This document shows, piece by piece, positions 21,457 to 31,597 of a stretch of 64,000 nt of DNA. The notes beneath the pieces were generated by a model. It did not search any database, was not told the origin of the DNA, and was given only the letters and a program-made list of their open reading frames with translations. The stretch's first letter is position 1. Each line of letters starts with the position of its first letter. The translations under genes were made by a program, and so were the position numbers. The stretch lies in assembly GCA_030512335.1 (NCBI GenBank), contig JAULSU010000002.1, positions 6,368,433 through 6,432,432 of the forward strand. Reading direction: 5' to 3'. Source of the stretch: Immersiella caudata (taxonomy: Eukaryota > Ascomycota > Sordariomycetes > Sordariales > Lasiosphaeriaceae).

Positions 21457-22094
21457 ATGGAGTCCTCAATCCCGCATGCCGCCCGCGCCAAGACGGCCCC
21501 GAAAAATCACTGCCAGTCCTGTTTCCAAGCCTTCAAAGACACCCAGGACGACACCCCCCAACGAATAAAAATGAAATTTCGCTGCGGGCACCTTGTGTGC
21601 AGTGAATGCATTGTAACCAAGGTCTGGAGGCTTACCATCGAAAAATCTTCGACTGAATTACATGCCATCCGCGACTGCTGTGGCACGGATATCTCTCTCG
21701 ACCCTTCTGGAGAGCCTTGTCCATCAAAAGACTTTCGACGCATATGTGCAGCGGCTCGATGGGTTTAGAGAAGTCAATGACGAGTGGTTAGTGGTCCACC
21801 TTGCGGCAGAGGACCAGACGGGGGGTGTGAACGACAGGGTGACGGCAAAACTCAGTGTTGTCCCCTCGATTGAGTTGGCGATAAAGAGGATCGAGGAGTT
21901 GGAAAATGTGAGGGATAAGCTCAATGAAGAGAAGCGTAAGGCCTGGGACCGGAGCATGAAGGTCGAGCGAAACCATTGGATTATTTTATAAGAGAGTTGA
22001 GCGGCGGTTCCTTCAGTACAAGACCAAGATGAGAAAACGAATTCGGAATACCTTTACGGATGTAGAGGACGAGGACGAGGATTATGCTTGGTAG
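21457..22094 (+). pseudogene. RING-like zinc-finger protein, interrupted by two frameshifts
   Basis: The first frame (from 21457) encodes a Cys/His cluster: CQSCFQAF, then FRCGHLVCSECI, and later a CCG pair, a spacing like a RING or related cross-brace finger. That frame ends at 21768. Coding continues in a second frame (KTFDAYVQRLDGFREVND onwards, coiled-coil rich), and the natural join is at the AAAA run near 21728. A second shift near 21980 leads to a basic tail ending EDEDEDYAW at 22094. Either the gene is decaying, or homopolymer errors in the assembly broke it. RING proteins of this kind usually act as ubiquitin ligases. Confidence 0.6.
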
Positions 22095-23371
22095 GGCATG
22101 GGGGGTGAATACAGGGCCATCGCATACAAGCAAGTTGTTCGTTGAGAGCGTCGCTTCAAGTCAAAACGGCAGTCCTTACCCTTGAAGGAACTCAACACGC
22201 TTCGCCCCGAAAGACGCTGGCATTCTACTGTCCCATTTCGTGCTGTGTATAGGTAGGTAGGGTTCACAATGTGTTAGAGTCAGAGCCACACCAGGGGAGC
22301 GTAGGCCCGAGTGCTCGTTGATCTTGTATGTTCATTGCAAGGACCGGACTTGGCAAAGTTCAAGTTCATACCCCATCTGATGACTTTCTGCGGCACGGTT
22401 AAACTCAAACCAGGGCAGAACACAGCCGGCTCATCAACACACAAAGTATCTCGCCACAACAACACGGGGGTGGTGGTGTGGCCCAACACGTTGTCACCAT
22501 TACCAGTACGTAAAGAAAATATCAGAACGAAGTATACCAACGTAGGGTCTCGACCACCGGCTATCTCTATGCGAACACATGCTTGCCATTCATTTTGGCT
22601 AATCGGACATCTGCTGATGGGAACCGCTGACCGGGAACACGTCAAGACGCGCAAATGGCGATGATCCCGAGAATAAGGCACCCCCTGGGCACCCCGCACA
22701 TGGGTGGTCTGGCCCAGCAATCTAATTCCGGAGAATGGGGATACGAGATCGGAGGCTGGTGCTGTTGCTGGTGCTGGTGTTTTGGAGCGAGATCAACTGC
22801 CGTGAGCCACTGCCCGGTGTCAGGCGTCAGGGACGAAGCGACTCTAATTTTGTCCGACTGTCACGGTGGCATGCCGCGGGGTAGCCAAAGCTTAAATCGA
22901 CCCCTGAATCAAAGTCCGGGGAACCGGTGGGCGGCTATTGGTCTGGCGAGCACCCGAGTGGAATTCCCCGGATATTGGACCTCCACCACGGGACGGTCCT
23001 GACACTTATAGCCGGAGAGGCCGGTCTGGGCATTGTTGACTAACACAAGCCTAAGACATACCGTTTTCAGCTTCCGCACGCAAGCCCGGTTGATTTGGAT
23101 CATGATGCGCAGAAATGTGTTTTCATCCTCGGTGATGAAGAGTCTTGGTATTGAACCGGACATGGACCCGGGGAAGCGAACCCCGGAAACTGGGGTTACA
23201 ATAAGTAGCAATCTAGAGGTGTCTGTTGATCCGAGACGCAAACCCGGATGGCATCCAGATCGTCTATAAATGCCTCCTTCCTGGCCAAGCAGATGCCAAG
23301 TTTTCTTCAGTCTCGGCAGCTGCTGTCAAACCAGGATTTTGCACTAGCACCCGGTAGAAGCTCCTCTCAAG
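22095..23371. other. Intergenic region upstream of the Gly-rich gene
   Basis: About 1.28 kb without a supported gene. Several CCCCGG/CCGG-rich blocks at 22670-23000 and a TATA box near the right end. The unusually long distance may be regulatory. Confidence 0.5.
23265..23270 (+). promoter_or_regulatory. TATA box of the Gly-rich secreted protein gene
   Basis: TATAAA 102 bp before the start codon, at a distance usual for a fungal TATA box plus leader. A TATA box suggests a strongly regulated, highly expressed gene. Confidence 0.5.
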
Positions 23372-24214
23372 ATGAAGCCGACCTTCATTCTCTCGGCCCT
23401 GGCCTTGGGCCTTCACGTCCACGCAGCTGTTGTGGCGCCAGGTCTCGATGCTACTGAGCTCGTAGCCCGGCAGAGGGGTGGCGGCGGCGGCGGTGGTGGT
23501 GGTGGTCGGGGAGGAGGAGGCGGAGGTGGAGGTGGAGGTGGAAACCGTGGGGGAGGTGGTGGTGGCCCCGGGGGCGGCGGCGGCGGCAACCGCGGCGGGA
23601 ACCCCGGTGGTGGTGGTGGCAACCGCGGAGGGAACCCTGGTGGTGGCGGCGGCGGCAATCGCGGTGGAAACCCCGGTGGTGGTGGCAACCGTGGAGGGAA
23701 CCCCGGTGGCGGCGGTCAGGGAGGTGGTCGGCCCGGAGGAGGCCAGCCCCAGCAACCGAACCGACCTCCCAACCAACCCGGAAACCCGGGCGGAGGAGGT
23801 CAATGGGGCGGTCAACCTCAGCAACCCCAGCAGCCTCAGCAGCCTCAGCAGCCTCAGCAGCCCAACCGCCCGCCGAATCAACCCGGCAACCCCGGTCAGC
23901 CATGGGGACAGCCCGGCAATCCCGGTCAGCCCTGGGGACAACCCGGCAATCCTGGTCAGCCTTGGGGTCAACCCCCTCAGCAAGGCGGTGGAGGTGTTGT
24001 AGTCGTCACCCCTTATCCCGAGGATGAAGAGTGGGTTGAGTATGAGTGCCAATGGGAAGGCCACTGTCTTGGTAAGTGCCCCCTTTGCGCCTTCTCCTTA
24101 ACAAAAGCTGACTGTGTGTTTGCAGGAGACGTTTGCGCCACTCACAACGACTGCGACCACGACTGGGCTTGCACCAACAGACGGTGTGCCGTCCCTGAGT
24201 ACGCCGAAGACTAG
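23372..24214 (+). CDS. Secreted Gly-rich repeat protein with Cys-rich tail
   Basis: Two exons (23372-24071 and 24126-24214) give 262 residues. The 54-bp intron is a multiple of three, so its retention would add 18 residues in frame. Signal peptide FILSALALGLHVHA. After a short linker come poly-Gly/Arg blocks, then tandem GNRGGNPGGGG-type units, QQPQQP units and three copies of GNPGQPWGQP. The last ~55 residues carry a compact Cys set (YECQWEGHCLG, then CATHNDCDHDWACTNRRC), which looks like a small disulfide domain. Possibly a wall or adhesive protein, or a secreted effector; no known family assigned. Confidence 0.78.
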   Translation: MKPTFILSALALGLHVHAAVVAPGLDATELVARQRGGGGGGGGGGRGGGGGGGGGGGNRGGGGGGPGGGGGGNRGGNPGGGGGNRGGNPGGGGGGNRGGNPGGGGNRGGNPGGGGQGGGRPGGGQPQQPNRPPNQPGNPGGGGQWGGQPQQPQQPQQPQQPQQPNRPPNQPGNPGQPWGQPGNPGQPWGQPGNPGQPWGQPPQQGGGGVVVVTPYPEDEEWVEYECQWEGHCLGKCPLCAFSLTKADCVFAGDVCATHNDCDHDWACTNRRCAVPEYAED

Positions 24215-24408
24215 GAGCTCAATCTGGTTAGCAGCCGTCATACGGACACCGAGTCTTCATTGCTGTAAGGCTTCGAGACGAGTCGGGAGGGACTGGCAGC
24301 GGGGATCTCTTCTACGACTTCAGCTTCTCTATCTTCCTGTATTATAACACAAGTGCAATACCAAGTCTTCGTCCAAACCGACGTCCTCCCCCCCACCCAC
24401 TGTTCCAT

Positions 24409-25591
24409 TCATGCCGCCTTGACCCTGGGGGTAAACACCATTTTCGTCTCCCTCCAGTACCATGCAGCAGAGAGAGCTGCGCCTGGACCCCCAAGAACTG
24501 TCGCTATCCCAATTGCCACTGTGGCCGCCAGAGACTTGGTTAGGTGCCCATTGCCTGAAACACGATGCATCTCCACGACGGAGACCCAGGTCCACAAGAG
24601 CACAGCACCAAAGGTCCCCAGAAAATCCCACTGAAAGATCCAAAACAGCCCATGCGCCGTGTCCTTCATGCGTGCCGTCTCATCCGGGAGAAGAACGGAT
24701 GAGAGACTCAGAGCCGGGTTTCCTGATGCCGCCGAAATGTAGAGCAAGGCAAAGTGCGAAGCGACAGACAATGCCCCTGTCAGAACGTAGAGCCCCTTGA
24801 CATGGTTCACGGAGTTGGAGTTTTTTGATGCCGGGCTCGTCGTGCCGGCAAGCGACGCCAGATAAACAAAGAGATTCGGGTAGAGTGGCGCCGCTTGCCA
24901 GAATGCAGCTGACCATTGGAAAAAGTCGAGGTTGTTCCAGGGGTAGAACATCAGAGCAGTCGGCACAACATACCCAAGAACCACGACAGGCAGTAGCATG
25001 CCCGAGTTCCGCACTTCCCTCCCGGAGGGGTTGTAGCCATCTTTGCCAGCGGCCCACACGAACGTGATGCAGTAGAGCGGAAGGATGACGGCCGCCCCAA
25101 CACACTGGTAGACGGTGGCAAAAACGCTGGCACTGTTCCCAGGCATAGATTAGGCCAACTGAAAGCAATGCGAGGGAAACCATCTCTGCGACTTACAAGC
25201 GAATTAATCTCCCCTGGTTCGTGACTCGATGAGACTCAACAGTCATGATGGCAACGACAGCAGAGAACTGGGCAAGGAAGTAGATCTGCTGGAGCTGAAA
25301 GGCAGGCAGCCAACCCGCCGACCCGGGAAGGAAGGCAGCCACTAACATGGACACCACGTAGTCCACCGGCGAGATCCTGGTGTAAGTGGTTTTGAGCGGA
25401 GAACCATCCGCAAGTCGCCTCCTCTCGAACACATCCTCGTTGAAGTCGACGGGAAACCCTTCCATCGCAGTGCGAATCCGCATCGTCCAGAGGGAAAAAC
25501 CGGCGATCGCGGCAAAACCGAGTGTTGAAAGCACCCGCATGCCCGTCATGCTTTGTTTTGCCGCCATGGTGTTCGTCGCGAGTGTTGCCAT
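24409..25591 (-). CDS. Polytopic membrane protein, uncharacterised
   Basis: Exons 25197-25591 and 24409-25132 joined by a 64-bp intron (GTAAGT to AACAG) give 372 residues. The alternative acceptor 21 bases upstream would leave a stop in frame. Eight or so hydrophobic segments are spread along the whole protein, for example FAAIAGFSLWTMRI, VVSMLVAAFLPGS, CVGAAVILPLYCITFVWAA and FLGTFGAVLLWTWV. No transporter or enzyme signature is recognised. The topology resembles small integral-membrane proteins often found near fungal secondary-metabolite genes, but that is only an impression. Confidence 0.7.
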
Positions 25592-26507
25592 GTCTCACTT
25601 CGAGGTCGAGTGGAGTTGGAAGAAGAGTTTTGGCAGGATGAAGCTTGAGGGAAGCTTGCATAATATCCCGAATTCTCATTGGGCTGAAAAATGAAGGGGC
25701 CAGGGTCCGGGCACACATTGTGGGGCTTGCAGCATGGTGAATACGAATTACTAGTATTGGGAAACAGGGGGTCGCAGTATCACCAGATCTAGCTTAATCA
25801 TCAATTCTCGCAGGGGGATTTTGTAAAGATGTGGACCAGATGAATTGATGACCTGCAGCGATGCAGAGGATGTCCACTTTGCCCATGCGGCTTGTTCGTT
25901 TTTTCTTTACCGGATTTGGATAAAGTGCCAATCGATGGCGACGTGGACTGAGAACCCCCTACTGAAGTCGACCGGTCAGGCTCTGCTGCAGGCGGTCTCA
26001 GCTGAAATCACACGCAACATGTTCCGCATTGGGAGATCTGGCCGCCCGTGCATTCAACCATCTCGTGCATTCAAGCAAGGGCGTTGTCAGCGCGATCCGC
26101 AGCTGCAGATCTTCCGATTCTCACAAGTCCTTTACTGGTAGCTTACCTTGCGTTTGTCGGGAGCCATAGGCTAGGGCAAGGCGTCAATTGTCTCTCTGTG
26201 GCTTCCTCAGCACAGAACAAAGACAGCTCACGAGTTGCGAGTCATGGACACCGAATCTCCACCGAATGTCATGACAAAGCGGGGGTGGCGTCCTGTTAGG
26301 AATGGCGATCGGAAGCCGCTCGCTTCCCGGCACGCAAGGTAGCTTGCTGTGCCGCCCGCCTGCAGAAGGGCAGCCCTCGCACACTAATTCCCTCTCGAAC
26401 ATGCATACTAGTATTCCCGTTTCCCATCTCGCGGTAACGGTGGAGTCGCATTCCTCCTGTCCATCTTTTGCACTTTGCCCGGCAATTGCGTGTGCACACG
26501 GGTCGTT
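25592..26507. other. Intergenic region between divergent genes
   Basis: About 915 bp between the membrane-protein start and the methyltransferase start. No supported gene; carries the promoters of both. Confidence 0.5.
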
Positions 26508-27930
26508 ATGGCTGACAATTCCAACGCCACTAAGACGCCCAGCCCCAAGCTCGGGTCCCCCAAGTCCCCGGAGAGGTCCCCTGGACGTTCTGGGACGGGT
26601 GACCTGGTTGCGGCGGAAATTGGAGTGAGCAAGGTCCCTCCGGGCCCAAACGAGGAAATAACTTACGAAAATGATCAGGAAGACGACGATAGGGACTCGG
26701 CTATTGGAGACAATGACAGCATCCACTCGACCGAGTCGGTGTCTTCCAGCATTCTCGAATACCGCATCATTAGGGGGCGCACTTATCACAGCGAGCGGCA
26801 CGACTCTAGCTACTATGCCCCCAACGACGAACGGCAGAATGCCTCTGCCGACATAACGTGAGACTTGCCCATCTTGTCAAAAGGGACGTCGGTGAATTTA
26901 ACATGACCGACCTAGTCATCACTACCTCACCCTCCTGCTAGATGGCAAGCTCTTTCTCGCCCCCATCAAGCAAGACATCAAGGTAGGGCAGGCCAAGTAC
27001 TTGGAGGTCGTCGAGGTACTGACCCGACATAGAGAGTCCTCGACATTGGCACTGGCACCGGAATCTGGGCCATGTGAGTCGGTCGAGTAATGTTACTGGC
27101 CAGCATTGATGCTGACGCCTACACCCCCAGTGACTTTGCAGACGAGTACCCCCATACTGAGGTTACAGGCACCGACCTCTCTCCCACGCAACCAAGTTGG
27201 ATTCCGCCAAATGTGCGGTTCGAGATTGACGATGCAACTCAGTCATGGACCTGGGACGAGGGGTCCTTTGACTTTGTTCATATGCGGTATCTGTTCGGTT
27301 CTATCCCCGACTGGAATCAGCTGTTCAGAGAAGCATTTCGGATCTGCGCGCCTGGTGGGTGGGTTGAGAGCGGCGAGGCCGAATGTCTCGTGACCAGCGA
27401 TGACGGCACCGTGAAGCCAGGGTCAGCCATGGATACTTGGGGCCGTCTGTTTGCCGAGTCTGGGGAGAAGATTGGCAGGTCGTTCAAGGTTATCACGGAG
27501 GAAGTGCAGCGAAAGGGGATGGAAGCGGCCGGATTCGTCGACCTTCAGACTGTGAGATACAAGGTCTGTATTCGCCAAGACTCTACTGTTCAGCCGTCTC
27601 CTACCACAAGCCTCCGAGACTGACACAACGCAGATACCCATGAGCGGGTGGGCTGCGGACCCAAAGCTGGCTGAGGTTGGGCGCTACGTTCGGCTCACCG
27701 TCGAGAATGACATGGAGGGTAAGTGAAAAACAACGCCAAGTTGCATCGGTACTATTTGGGGTTGTGGCTAATCTACACCAGGATACTCTACCTTCCTCTG
27801 GAACAATGTGCTGGGGTGGCCCGCAGACGAGCACCAAATTTTCCTCATGTCCTCCCGACAAGAGCTGAGAGACCGGAACATCCACCCGTATTTCACCGTT
27901 CAGTACGTCTATGGTCGAAAGCCGGAGTAA
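26508..27930 (+). CDS. SAM-dependent methyltransferase, LaeA-like class
   Basis: Six exons (26508-26857, 26916-26982, 27033-27073, 27131-27563, 27634-27718, 27782-27930), all with GT-AG borders and matching phases, give 374 residues. The first ~110 residues are Ser/Pro/Asp-rich and disordered. Next comes HHYLTLLLDGKLFLAP, then the SAM-binding motif VLDIGTGTGIWAIDFA (about 141-156), the acidic end of strand 2 (GTDLSP), FDFVHMRYLFGSIPDW and a C-terminal FTVQYVYGRKPE. This architecture is that of the large fungal group that includes the secondary-metabolism regulator LaeA. Most members have no known substrate. The stop codon directly abuts the stop codon of the convergent ABC transporter gene (no bases between). 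Confidence 0.88.
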
Positions 27931-30423
27931 TCACTCGGGTTCCTGCACCCCATCGGCGGCTTTCTCAGTCTTTTCCTTCTCGGCCGTGGTTTGTTTTTCC
28001 CACATGGCGTGGTACTTCCCACCGAGATCCAGTAATTCAGAATGCGTCCCCCGCTCGATGATGTCGCCTTTGTGAAGCACTACGATTTGATCAGAGTTCG
28101 TGATGGTCGACAAGCGATGGGCGATGGTGATGGTTGTCCTCCCGAATGTCACCCGTTCAAGTGCATCCTGAATCAGCTTCTCGGTGTGCGAATCAAGCGA
28201 CGCTGTAGCTTCGTCCAGGAGCAAGATGCGGGCATCCTTGAGGATGGCGCGAGCAATGGCGACGCGCTGACGCTCACCGCCAGACAGCTTCAAGCCACGC
28301 TCGCCAACGATGGTGTCGTACTTGTCTGGGAATTCCATGATGCGGTCATGGATGTTGGCGGCCTTGCAGGCCTCATGGACGTCAGCCTCGGCGGCCGTCT
28401 CGCTGGCATAGCGGAGGTTGTACATGATGCTAGCGTTGAAGAGGACGGTGTCCTGGGGCACCACCCCGATGCTGCGTCGCAGGCTGTCGAGGGTGAGATC
28501 GCGAATGTCATGCCCGTCAACAGAGATAGCGCCGTCATCCACATCATAGAAACGGAAGAGCAACTTGAGACAGGTCGACTTGCCGCTGCCCGACTCACCC
28601 ACAATGGCGGTCTTGGTACCAGGGGTAACGTTGAAGCTGATCCCTTTAATGGCAGGCGCCGTCTGACTCTTTGTCTGGTAGCTGAACTTGACATCTTTGA
28701 ACTCAACCTCGCCTTTCGGGTTGGCGAGCTTTGATGCGTTCGGTCTCTCCACAACGCCAGACGTCTCCTTGAAGAGGTCAAGCATGCGCTCAGCTTCGAT
28801 GAGGCTATTTTGCAGGTAGTTGTACCAGGTGCCGAAGTAGAATAGGGGACTCTGGAGTTGCTGGAAATACGCAATCAGCGTCACAAACTCGGGTACCGTT
28901 TGCTGTCCGATGGATATCTTATATGCCGACAAGGCAACCAGCGACGCGGTGCCAATGGAGAAGATGGTGCTTTGGGTGAGATTTAGGGCGTTGAGGGACA
29001 GCGTGACGAGGCGTTGAGCCTTTTGGTACGTCAGCACGTAACCGCGGAAGCGCCCTGTCTCGGCCTGAACAGCGCAGTTATGTTGCACTGTCTCGTAAGC
29101 CATGATGGCGTCGGTCCTCGCGGCATCCATCTCACGCGACTTGGTCGCCATGTCCCTTCGCTGGCGTGCGCGGAACTTGGCCATGTAGATGGTCAGGAAG
29201 ATGTATGACCACATGATGAAGAAGACGATGATGGTGTAGAAGACATCGTACTTGACAAAGAAGACGACGCCGGCGACGAAAATGTCAAAGACCATGGGGA
29301 AGACGTTGAAGAGGAAGCTTTCGAGGAAACCGTTGATGGCCGTGCCACGGGAAAGGGCGCTGGTCACCTCACCCAGCTTCTTGCTGAGGTGGAAGTCGAG
29401 AGACAGGCCCAGGACGTGCTCGAAGGCGGCGCAAGACAGGCGGCGGAAGAGAGATTGCTCGACTGGAATCCAAAGAACGTCGCGGGCAGAACCAAGGACC
29501 CCTGCTCCCTGCAGGGCGCGGAGGCCGACGTAGATGGCGATATCGCGGTATGGGATGTGGCCGTACCCGAGCGAGTTGACCAGGATGCCGAGCTGCAGGG
29601 GCACCATGACGTTGACAAAACGTTGGCAGGCCAGCAGCACGACGCAAAGAGCGACGATGACCTGGTACAATACGGAGTCCTTGGGCCAGAGGTAGGGGAA
29701 GAGAAGCCGAAACCCAGCGATGTATGCCAGCCAGCCCCCCTCGCGGGTGCCTGGCCTTGCGCCCTTTTGGCCTTCGGGTTGTGAGCTGTTGCCATTCTCA
29801 AGGAGGCCCTCACGTTCTCCAGCCGTGGACTCCGAGAGCAAGGAACGCACGGCGTAGTGGCGCCGCAGGATCAGGCCGATCATGACGACGAAGACAAGAA
29901 CCCTGGCCAGACCGAGAGCGACTAATCGGTCGAGGAGGGTGGCGGGTAGGCCGATGGCTTTTCTCTCCGTGGCAAAGACAGCAGCGACGACAGTTTCGAT
30001 GCAGATAGCTGTCACCCAAGCGTGGCAATGGGCTTCTGTTGGTGTCCATGGCCCATCGGGATCTGGGAGCAGGCCGGCGAGGAAGTAAAGTAGGACCCCG
30101 ACGTGTGCCGCAAGGAAAGTGCTGAAAGAGAAGTTGCTGTTTCCATCTTGAGTGTCGCTGGAAACCCCTTGAACCATCACCAGCACAATGCTAGGCACAA
30201 ACAAGACGACGAGCGCAAGTTGCGACACCCGAATGAGACGCGAATAAAAGCGCCGGATACCAGCCACCGCTTTTGCGTCGGGCGCGTCGTTGCCATTGTC
30301 ATGGCACTCGTTTTGTCGGCTGCGGTAGTACACGATGGATTGAGATGTCAGAAGCGCAGCGAACAAGCCGCAAGGGTAGAGGTAAAAAGCGACCTGGAGT
30401 CCCAAGAGTGGAGGACCTGCCAT
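27931..30423 (-). CDS. ABC half-transporter, HMT1-like (ABCB family)
   Basis: 830 residues from the ATG at 30423 (MAGPPLLGLQVAFYLYP); the frame is open to 30567 but the extra part has no membrane character. An N-terminal hydrophobic extension of about five helices precedes the six-helix transmembrane domain and one nucleotide-binding domain with Walker A GESGSGKST, Q-loop VPQDT, signature LSGGERQRVAIARA, Walker B ILLLDEATAS and H-loop IAHRLST. The extension plus one ABC unit matches HMT1/ABCB6-type half-transporters, which work as dimers. Fission yeast HMT1 loads phytochelatin or glutathione complexes into the vacuole for cadmium tolerance; the substrate here is not known. Tail-to-tail with the methyltransferase gene. 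Confidence 0.9.
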   Translation of the reverse strand: MAGPPLLGLQVAFYLYPCGLFAALLTSQSIVYYRSRQNECHDNGNDAPDAKAVAGIRRFYSRLIRVSQLALVVLFVPSIVLVMVQGVSSDTQDGNSNFSFSTFLAAHVGVLLYFLAGLLPDPDGPWTPTEAHCHAWVTAICIETVVAAVFATERKAIGLPATLLDRLVALGLARVLVFVVMIGLILRRHYAVRSLLSESTAGEREGLLENGNSSQPEGQKGARPGTREGGWLAYIAGFRLLFPYLWPKDSVLYQVIVALCVVLLACQRFVNVMVPLQLGILVNSLGYGHIPYRDIAIYVGLRALQGAGVLGSARDVLWIPVEQSLFRRLSCAAFEHVLGLSLDFHLSKKLGEVTSALSRGTAINGFLESFLFNVFPMVFDIFVAGVVFFVKYDVFYTIIVFFIMWSYIFLTIYMAKFRARQRRDMATKSREMDAARTDAIMAYETVQHNCAVQAETGRFRGYVLTYQKAQRLVTLSLNALNLTQSTIFSIGTASLVALSAYKISIGQQTVPEFVTLIAYFQQLQSPLFYFGTWYNYLQNSLIEAERMLDLFKETSGVVERPNASKLANPKGEVEFKDVKFSYQTKSQTAPAIKGISFNVTPGTKTAIVGESGSGKSTCLKLLFRFYDVDDGAISVDGHDIRDLTLDSLRRSIGVVPQDTVLFNASIMYNLRYASETAAEADVHEACKAANIHDRIMEFPDKYDTIVGERGLKLSGGERQRVAIARAILKDARILLLDEATASLDSHTEKLIQDALERVTFGRTTITIAHRLSTITNSDQIVVLHKGDIIERGTHSELLDLGGKYHAMWEKQTTAEKEKTEKAADGVQEPE

Positions 30424-30567
30424 GGCTGAGCTCGTTGGTTTGGTGAGGGAAGGAATGACTGGGTTAATTGTCCAGTCGGAGATAAGGTTTTGCTTAAAAG
30501 TGGGTTGATGCTTTCCCGCCACAACGCACGGGCCAGGGAAAGCGAGCGCGGAGTTTGCCGCCGCCAA

Positions 30568-31597
30568 GCCCGCTGACTGAAGCCTTCAGCGGTGCGGGAA
30601 AAAGCTTGATATTCTTCCCTGCCGTTTGATCGAAAGCAGCCCACGCCTCTCTGCATTTCAACTGGCATTGCTTTTCGGGGTTGAGAGTGTTGTAATATCA
30701 ATTCAATATCTCCTCTTGATTTAACAACACCTTTGACCGGTTTTCATGGGACTCCGTCCCGGAATGTGGGTATCCGGACGAGGGGCACAGAATGATTCTC
30801 TTCTGTCATTGTCAACGGCACCTTCAGCTTACAAAGGCGACACCACCACACTAGAAAATCCAGAAGATACATTCCATCAACAGCTATCTATGGGTAAAAC
30901 CTCAATCATCACAGTCCCCTTTCCCGGTACCAGAGTTCTCAGTAGAACTAGACCTCGGATATATTTTCCTCTAACCCTTCCGACTCGGAGTCCGTCTAAA
31001 GGCAAACCTATATAATCACGGTAAAACCCCGCCCCGCCTCACTAGTCTCCACCTCCTTATCTGATACCTCCAGCTGAGGGGCTGATAGTTCTTGTTGTCT
31101 TGGGCATGACGGTCGCTGAGAGGGACGGAGCGAAAGTTGCAGTGGCGGCCTGGGCAACGCTTCGGACGTCCAACACCACACACTGTGCCGGTAGTGCCTG
31201 TTCAAGTCGTCGCAGTAGCGGTAGCAACGGAGAACTTCAACAAGCAATACAATCAAGCACCTCTTTTCACGCATTCCAAGGTGCAGTGTTTCTGACAAAA
31301 ACCGACTTCGGCGCCACGCCCTCTTCAGCGAATAACGCCTTCCTTGATAGGCCAGAATCGTAACCTCTAATAATTCTAGCCCTTTTATAAGGGCTATACT
31401 TGGTATTCGGGGTATGCATGGCTGTATTCGGCTGTTAAGAAACGCTGGAATTTGGTGGGTGTGGGAGGAAAATGGGACGTAGCATGGACGTGTATGTAGA
31501 AATGCGGGGTTGGAGCGAGACTTTTGTCCACTCATTGTAGTTTCGAGTTGTGAAGTATAGCAGATTTATTGTGATTCTTCTCTGAGCTAGGGTGATT
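30568..31597. other. Intergenic region with a retrotransposon-LTR-like fragment
   Basis: About 1 kb. The only notable content is a stretch (31238-31297) shared with 50667-50733. A 175-codon minus ORF across it has no domain character. Confidence 0.5.
31238..31297 (-). repeat. LTR-end-like fragment, copy 1
   Basis: Shares two exact blocks with 50667-50733: CAACAAGCAATACAATCAA (19 nt) and GTGCAGTGTTTCTGACA (17 nt), with similar spacing. Read on the minus strand it begins TGTCAGAAACACTGCAC, which looks like the TG-starting end of a fungal LTR. No coding part of the element is present, so a decayed solo LTR is likely. Confidence 0.45.

Noticed and set aside
31008..31535. 175-codon minus ORF
   Set aside because: Runs through an LTR-like fragment and has no domain or splice support.
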